Shown here piece by piece: positions 59,829 to 64,000 of a stretch of DNA of 64,000 nucleotides. Position 1 is the first letter of the stretch. Each line of letters opens with the position of its first letter. The stretch lies in NCBI GenBank assembly GCA_039000515.1, contig JBCFYV010000024.1:41476533-41540532 (forward strand). Direction: 5' to 3'. The notes below the pieces were generated by a model. That model searched no databases. It saw only the letters and a program-made list of their open reading frames with translations, and was not told the origin of the DNA. The position numbers were made by a program, and so were the translations under genes. This DNA is from Timema cristinae. Taxonomy: Eukaryota > Arthropoda > Insecta > Phasmatodea > Timematidae.

Positions 59829-60073
59829 CTAACGTGCTAGTCGTGTTGAGCTCGACTGCTGAGGACGGGGAGATCGAGGCTCGAATCTTGGTCGGGTGAA
59901 CTGGGGGGTAGTTTTTCCTAAATGGTTTTCCACTCTCCCTCCACGCAAATGCAGGTTCATTTCCTCTAATTAAACCTTCCCAATTCCTAATTCATTAGCG
60001 TAATTAGTACTTAGAGCGTATAACCCGAACGGGTAGTAAGATGCGATGCCAATTATTATTATTAATATTATTA
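59829..60073 (+). mobile_element. SINE-B copy, 5' truncated in the A box
   Basis: Begins CTAACGTGCTAGTCGTGTTG, so most of the A box is missing. The B-box region GAGGCTCGAATCTTGG, TCGGGTGAACTGGGG, the body and the tail CGTATAACCCGAACGGGTAG are preserved. An 11-bp duplication marks the truncation point. Confidence 0.93.
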
Positions 60074-60084
60074 TTCCCCTTATC
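60074..60084. repeat. Target-site duplication, right (TTCCCCTTATC)
   Basis: Identical to 59818-59828. Confidence 0.88.
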
Positions 60085-60167
60085 AACAACTTTACGTGGC
60101 TTATGGATGACCCCTATACCTACACCACCTTATTCTTCCACTACATCTTAAAACTACATGCATCTTA

Positions 60168-60298
60168 ATTCAGTTAATGGAGTAAGGACGAGGAAATTAA
60201 AATTGAGGAAAAATTACCCACATTAACCTGGACGGGAGAACTATTTAATAAAAACCACAGACAATATAACGGCCGGCTGAATTTGATTCGAAATTTAT
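60168..60298 (-). mobile_element. SINE-B/C body fragment, minus strand
   Basis: AATGGAGTAAGGACGAGGAA, TACCCACATTAACCTGGACG, AACTATTTAATAAAAACCAC. Head lost, so B and C cannot be told apart. Confidence 0.55.
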
Positions 60299-60587
60299 AA
60301 TGTTAATATTTGAAGATTTGGTTTTGATTCGTAATTTCAAATCTAAATAAATCTTTTATCTGGATTTGATGGGCTTATCTCAACATTTGGATCGATATTT
60401 CATACCTACTTAATAAATTAATATAATCAGACCGGAAACCAGTTGGGTGGTAGAGCATATGGATCTATTTATTGGAATTTCTTGGGTGACAGTAATTGTT
60501 TGGGACAGTAAATATCTTGTATTAAAAAAAAAGTAGCTAGGTTAATCTATTTGTAGATATTAATTAACCTTTTAAATATTATTTTAA

Positions 60588-60645
60588 AGCGTATAACCCT
60601 GACGGGTATTAAGACTCGGTGCTATAATAAAAATAAAAATATTAT
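60588..60645 (+). mobile_element. Isolated SINE tail
   Basis: AGCGTATAACCCTGACGGGT, ATTAAGACTCGGTGCTATAA, then an A-rich run. Confidence 0.7.
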
Positions 60646-61860
60646 TTTAAAAAGTGGTGTGATCTTTATTTGATTTTTCACCTTTTGAGATTAAGGTTAG
60701 TTTTTATACAATTATTTTTAATAACGCTAAAATATTTATCACCATTTTTTGAAATAGTTTATTATTGTATTGAAGTCGGAAAATTAACATAGTAAGATAT
60801 CAAACGCAGATTTGATTTGAGACATTATTATAGTAGTCCTAAAATAGATCAACAGTATACGTACATTTAAATACAATTTAAAATAAAATATCTAATAAGA
60901 TTTTGACGCTACTACCGAGTGGTAGTGACTCTAAATCAGAGGTTTTTATAACGTTAATAGATGATAGTTCGACCGGACTGCTGAAAAAATGACGCTACGC
61001 CCGAGTTTACAGAATAGTCGAACCCGTTATAACCAATTTCGACTGTATTCGATTCATCTCTGATTTCATTTAAATAAATTTAGCATGAAATACGAGTAGG
61101 ATTTTTTTTTTTTTTTTTTTCAGATATAATATTCGGTTTGGAATCGAATATGAATTCTACTATAGGGTTGAGATTTGATACAAATTCGATTCGATTAAGG
61201 TAGCCATGATTCGGAACTTGGTTCGAAAATGAAACCTATAGATTCACATAGGCTTAGATTACTCTATCTATAATACTTTTTAAAGTGTCTGGGAAAATGG
61301 GAATTCCTTCAGGAAAACACGAAAACTTAGTTTAATAAAAGAGTGGCAACCCTGTAAATAACTATTAAGATTAAAATTCCGTCTTGAACACCCGAAAAAA
61401 CCAGGAAATTATGTATTTATAAAGTAGTGGTTACCCAGATTTGTTTTAATGTGCGTTTTTTCGCAAACGAAACTGATCTGAGCGTCCTTTGTCGTTTCGG
61501 ATAGGAATGCAAATTATTGATTCACAAATTGTCCAAATTGGCTGCAGTCATTCTTAGTTTTTTGGTAACTTTGTTAATTTTTAGCATGATTTTGAAACCA
61601 CACAACTTCTTATACGTTTCATAGACACATTTTATGCTGTAAAAATTATTACTTGACATATATTAATATAGATTTTGTAAGACTTATTTCAACATATTAA
61701 AATTTTAGTGCGATAAAAGCAGCGCTGTACCAACTCCATTGAGTCTAGTCCTATTAATATATATATTTCCACTTTAATATAAAGTGATTCATTAACCTCG
61801 TTCATTGATAAAATACACTATTTTTAACTCTTATAAATAAAAACATAGGGAGTGAGGTTT
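60646..61860. other. AT-rich stretch with repeat E
   Basis: No gene seen. 60900-61060 has GACGCTACTACCGAG and GACGCTACGCCCGAG as a near-duplicated word pair. 61285-61440 carries repeat E (GTCTGGGAAAATGGGAATTC, GAGTGGCAACCCTG, CCAGGAAATTATG). Confidence 0.4.
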
Positions 61861-61864
61861 TTTC

Positions 61865-62105
61865 AATCTCGTTTTACCACTTGTCCGGGCGATATGCTTT
61901 TTTTTTTTTTTTTTGCACGCTGGTTTATTTCTGTCTGAGCTATAAGCCTATGTTGTAGGGATAAGGAAGTAAAGTTTGGAGGAAATGTACAACATTTGCT
62001 GGAGGAAGAATTAAACCGTTTAGGAATATCCCACCTCAGTACACGTGGCTGAACTTCAAACCACGACCTCTCACGTCACCGACAAACTGAACTAGATAAT
62101 CTTTG
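61865..62105 (-). mobile_element. SINE-C copy, minus strand, doubled tail
   Basis: An inverted tail-like piece (CTCGTTTTACCACTTGTCCG) and a T run are followed by a second tail-like piece (CTGTCTGAGCTATAAGCCTA). The body follows (GGGATAAGGAAGTAAAGTTT, GGAGGAAATGTACAACATT), then CTTCAAACCACGACCTC. Confidence 0.65.
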
Positions 62106-62127
62106 TTTTAAGACTAGAAAGGTATTT

Positions 62128-62265
62128 TTTTAGCACTGCGTCGAAGTTAAAATTTAGATTAAATGTTGCCGTGTTTGTATGAATCCATTCAGAAAAAAAC
62201 AAACCATCTTGATACATCCGCTGGGATTTAAATCTAGGCCTTCCTGTCACCGGCAAACCAGGCTA
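62128..62265 (-). mobile_element. SINE-C fragment, minus strand
   Basis: TTAGCACTGCGTCGAAGTTA, TGGGATTTAAATCTAGGCC, TTCCTGTCACCGGCAAACC. Part of the tail and body is deleted. Confidence 0.6.
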
Positions 62266-62274
62266 AATGAATAT

Positions 62275-62436
62275 GAGGTGACCGCATGGTCTAAGGTGTT
62301 ACTCTTGGAATAGATTAGACTTCCGAAATCTGGTAGATCAGAGATTGAACCAAGGTTGGGTGTACTAAGGGTGTCTTTCTACTCTCCATCCACTCAAATG
62401 TGGGTACACTTAATTTAAAATTCAACCTTCTTAATT
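62275..62436 (+). mobile_element. SINE-C copy, 5' part (interrupted)
   Basis: GAGGTGACCGCATGGTCTAA, AGATTGAACCAAGGTTGGGT, AATGTGGGTACACTTAATTT, then CTTCTTAATT (62427-62436), which is the left duplicated target. Confidence 0.85.
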
Positions 62437-62717
62437 ACCCGCCTCGGTGGCGTAGTTGGCTAACGTGCTATTCGGTTGAGCTCGACTGCTGAGGATGGGG
62501 AGATCGAGGTTCGAATCTCGGTTGGGTGAACTGGGGGTGGGTTTTCCTAAACGGTTTTCCACTCTCCCTCCACGCAAAATGCGGGTTCACTTCCTCTAAT
62601 TCAACCTTCCCAATTCCTAGTCCATTAGCGTAATTAGTACTTAAAACGTAAAACCCGAATGGTTAGTAAGATGCAGTGCTAAATAATAATAATAATAATA
62701 ATAATAATATAATATAT
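62437..62717 (+). mobile_element. SINE-B copy inserted in a SINE-C
   Basis: Full length from ACCCGCCTCGGTGGCGTAGT to the (TAA)n tract, with tail AAAACCCGAATGGTTAGTAA. A perfect 10-bp duplication CTTCTTAATT (62427-62436, 62718-62727) flanks it. The host SINE-C belongs to the family with which B shares its body. Confidence 0.94.
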
Positions 62718-62800
62718 CTTCTTAATTCATGACACATTGGTATAATTTTACACAGGCGTATTACCCGAAATGACGAGTATGACGCAGTGATAAAAAAAAA
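62718..62800 (+). mobile_element. SINE-C copy, 3' part (interrupted)
   Basis: CTTCTTAATTCATGACACAT, ACACAGGCGTATTACCCGAA, ATGACGAGTATGACGCAGTG and an A run. Confidence 0.82.
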
Positions 62801-62817
62801 AGCAGCCTGACATAAAA

Positions 62818-63330
62818 TCCACGTGTCCACTGAAACGAGAGAGTTCGAGCTTATATTTTGAGGCAGAATTTAGCATTCGAATCTTCCCCCCCCCCCCCCT
62901 TCCCCTCCATCGTTATGAATGACATGTGTTATGGGGAGATTTCATCTTAGTTGGTACTGAAACCGAAATGATTATTATCAGCAATTAAAACTCAACTTTC
63001 AAGACTCGGCGAAGTTAAAGACGGCTAAGAGAACCTCTAAAAGTGTCTCTTGTCTTAGGGAGCGTTTCAAGTACCTCGGCGTCTTATCGCCGAGAAGTGA
63101 CGCCCTCTCGATGTGCCCTCTGATTATTATGACCGAACCGCGGTGAAGTTTACAGCGTGACTGACAATGAGGGGTTGGGAGAGACGGAGAAGAAAGGGTT
63201 TTGTCAGTCGAATGGGGTGAGTGCCTTGGGGAAAAAGGGAGGAGGATGAAGGTAGAGTGTGCATGGGAGAGTAATTAGGCTGGGCTAATGTAGCCTAACT
63301 TCGCTTCCCCGCTTCTTCAGACGATGGAGG
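62818..63330. other. Single-copy higher-GC island
   Basis: A C homopolymer (about 62887-62900), then unique sequence including the perfect hairpin CTCGGCGTCTTATCGCCGAG (63077-63096), GAGTAATTAGGCTGGG and GAACCGCGGTGAAG. No convincing reading frame. One of the longest non-repetitive, GC-balanced blocks of the window. Confidence 0.4.
63077..63096. repeat. Perfect 7-bp hairpin in the island
   Basis: CTCGGCG, loop TCTTAT, CGCCGAG. It is not followed by a T run in a way that would suggest a terminator; role unknown. Confidence 0.6.
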
Positions 63331-63599
63331 TTTGTATAACGTCGTTAAAATCTAGGAGGAAACTCAAATTAATGATATTGGAGTAGTGATAGAGTGGTGA
63401 ATATTTATTTTGTGGTGGGTAAGGGGGTCAATATAAGGAAGACAATTAAAACGGTGTACATATGAACCTGTTTTATTACTAAAAATACAAAATCATACGA
63501 AATATTCTACATACCTTATTTTTAACTTTAATCTCCGATTTAAAAAAAATAGTTTCTCCTACTTTAACCTTAGTTACCATATTTACCGTTTTCTGTTTT

Positions 63600-63830
63600 T
63601 GTCTGATCTACGGCGTCACTATTGCTATAGATTGTGCCGATTATGTGGATATCGGGGTTCGAATCTCACTGGAATATATTGTAGGTGTATTTTCCTAAAT
63701 GGTTTTCCATTCTTCCTCTCCGTAAATGTTGGTAGATCTAATATAAATTAACCTTTCTTCCCCTAACAAATTAGCGTAATTGGTACATAAAATACACATA
63801 CCCTAAATTGGTGTTGAGACGCGTGACATA
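63600..63830 (+). mobile_element. SINE-C copy, plus strand
   Basis: TCTGATCTACGGCGTCACTA, B box GGGGTTCGAATCTCAC, TATTTTCCTAAATGGTTTTC, ATTAGCGTAATTGGTACATA, tail TTGAGACGCGTGACATAATA. Confidence 0.8.
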
Positions 63831-63907
63831 ATAACAATAATAGTAGTATTAGTAATAATAATGTGATTGTGATCATAAGGCCTGTATATAAGTGTTTTTT
63901 TTTTAGT

Positions 63908-64000
63908 TTGGTTTGCCGATGATTTGGGTTTCGGGGTTCGAATTATAGCTGGGTGAACAGAGAGCCTTTATTTCCTAAATGGTTTTCCACTGTCCCTCCA
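63908..64000 (+). mobile_element. SINE-C/B copy, cut by the window end
   Basis: TTTGCCGATGATTTGGGTTT, B box GGGGTTCGAATTATAG, CTGGGTGAACAGAG, TCCTAAATGGTTTTCCACTG. The element continues beyond the window. GTGAAC after the B box is the SINE-B junction, but the head is too diverged to decide. Confidence 0.8.

Overview
This window looks like gene-poor, AT-rich nuclear DNA from an animal, most likely an invertebrate (arthropod or mollusc-type; the phylum cannot be settled from sequence alone). The evidence is the mass of Pol III-type tRNA-derived SINEs with target-site duplications, animal-type DNA transposons (hAT, mariner-like, Harbinger-like, TTAA-targeting foldback elements), a Helitron-like end, fragments of an endonuclease/reverse-transcriptase LINE, and many micro- and minisatellites. 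I found no convincing host protein-coding gene, rRNA, functional tRNA, operon or CRISPR array. The longest open frames are shadows of tandem repeats or of SINEs.

The dominant component is about 60 copies of three SINE families, given the working labels A, B and C. SINE-A (20 copies) has a tRNA-like head (A box near TGGTCTAGGGG, B box GGTTCAATCC) and a conserved core around CACGTTAAACTGTAGGTCC. SINE-B (4 copies) has a different, better preserved tRNA-like head (A box TGGCGTAGTTGG, B box GGTTCGAATC, ACCCG/CGGGT acceptor-like pairing). SINE-C (about 34 pieces, more diverged) has a third head (TGGCCGCATGGTCTAAGG) on the same body as B. All three end in the same roughly 40-nt tail (core CGTATAACCCGAACGGGTAG then TAAGACGCGGTGCTAA) followed by (TAA)n or A-rich sequence. 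Nested insertions with intact 10-14 bp target-site duplications (5.8, 7.6, 45.8, 49.9 and 62.4 kb, plus 12.5 kb without a resolved duplication) show A and B landing in older C or A copies. Two reverse-transcriptase LINE 3' ends (50.7 and 54.3 kb, minus strand) end with a GTCGTAAGAC-like motif and TAA repeats, resembling the SINE tail; they are candidates for the mobilising LINE family.

Layout: 1-3 kb carries a 44-bp minisatellite; 3-8 kb is a SINE cluster; 8.0-9.6 kb is an 18-bp minisatellite with about 450-bp higher-order structure; 9.6-13 kb holds AT-rich DNA with a retroelement end; 13-30 kb has well-preserved SINE-A/B copies, a family of roughly 390-bp TTAA foldback elements with very long inverted repeats, and a 235-bp mariner-like MITE; 29.8-32.6 kb is the longest repeat-free stretch. 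From 33 to 47 kb there is a Harbinger-like element, more SINEs, a SINE-C with three tandem tail units, a 30-bp minisatellite and one copy of an inverted pair of elements. From 49 to 56 kb lie the LINE ends, an 818-bp hAT element with a perfect 8-bp duplication and a transposase remnant, a hAT-like MITE and the second copy of the inverted pair. From 56 to 64 kb there is a GC-richer block, a degenerate 21-bp tandem array, a Helitron-like element and a final SINE cluster. Between repeats are some 15 single-copy islands of higher GC, often with homeodomain-type TAATTA or RFX-type motifs, which would fit a regulatory gene desert or a very large intron; that reading is inference.
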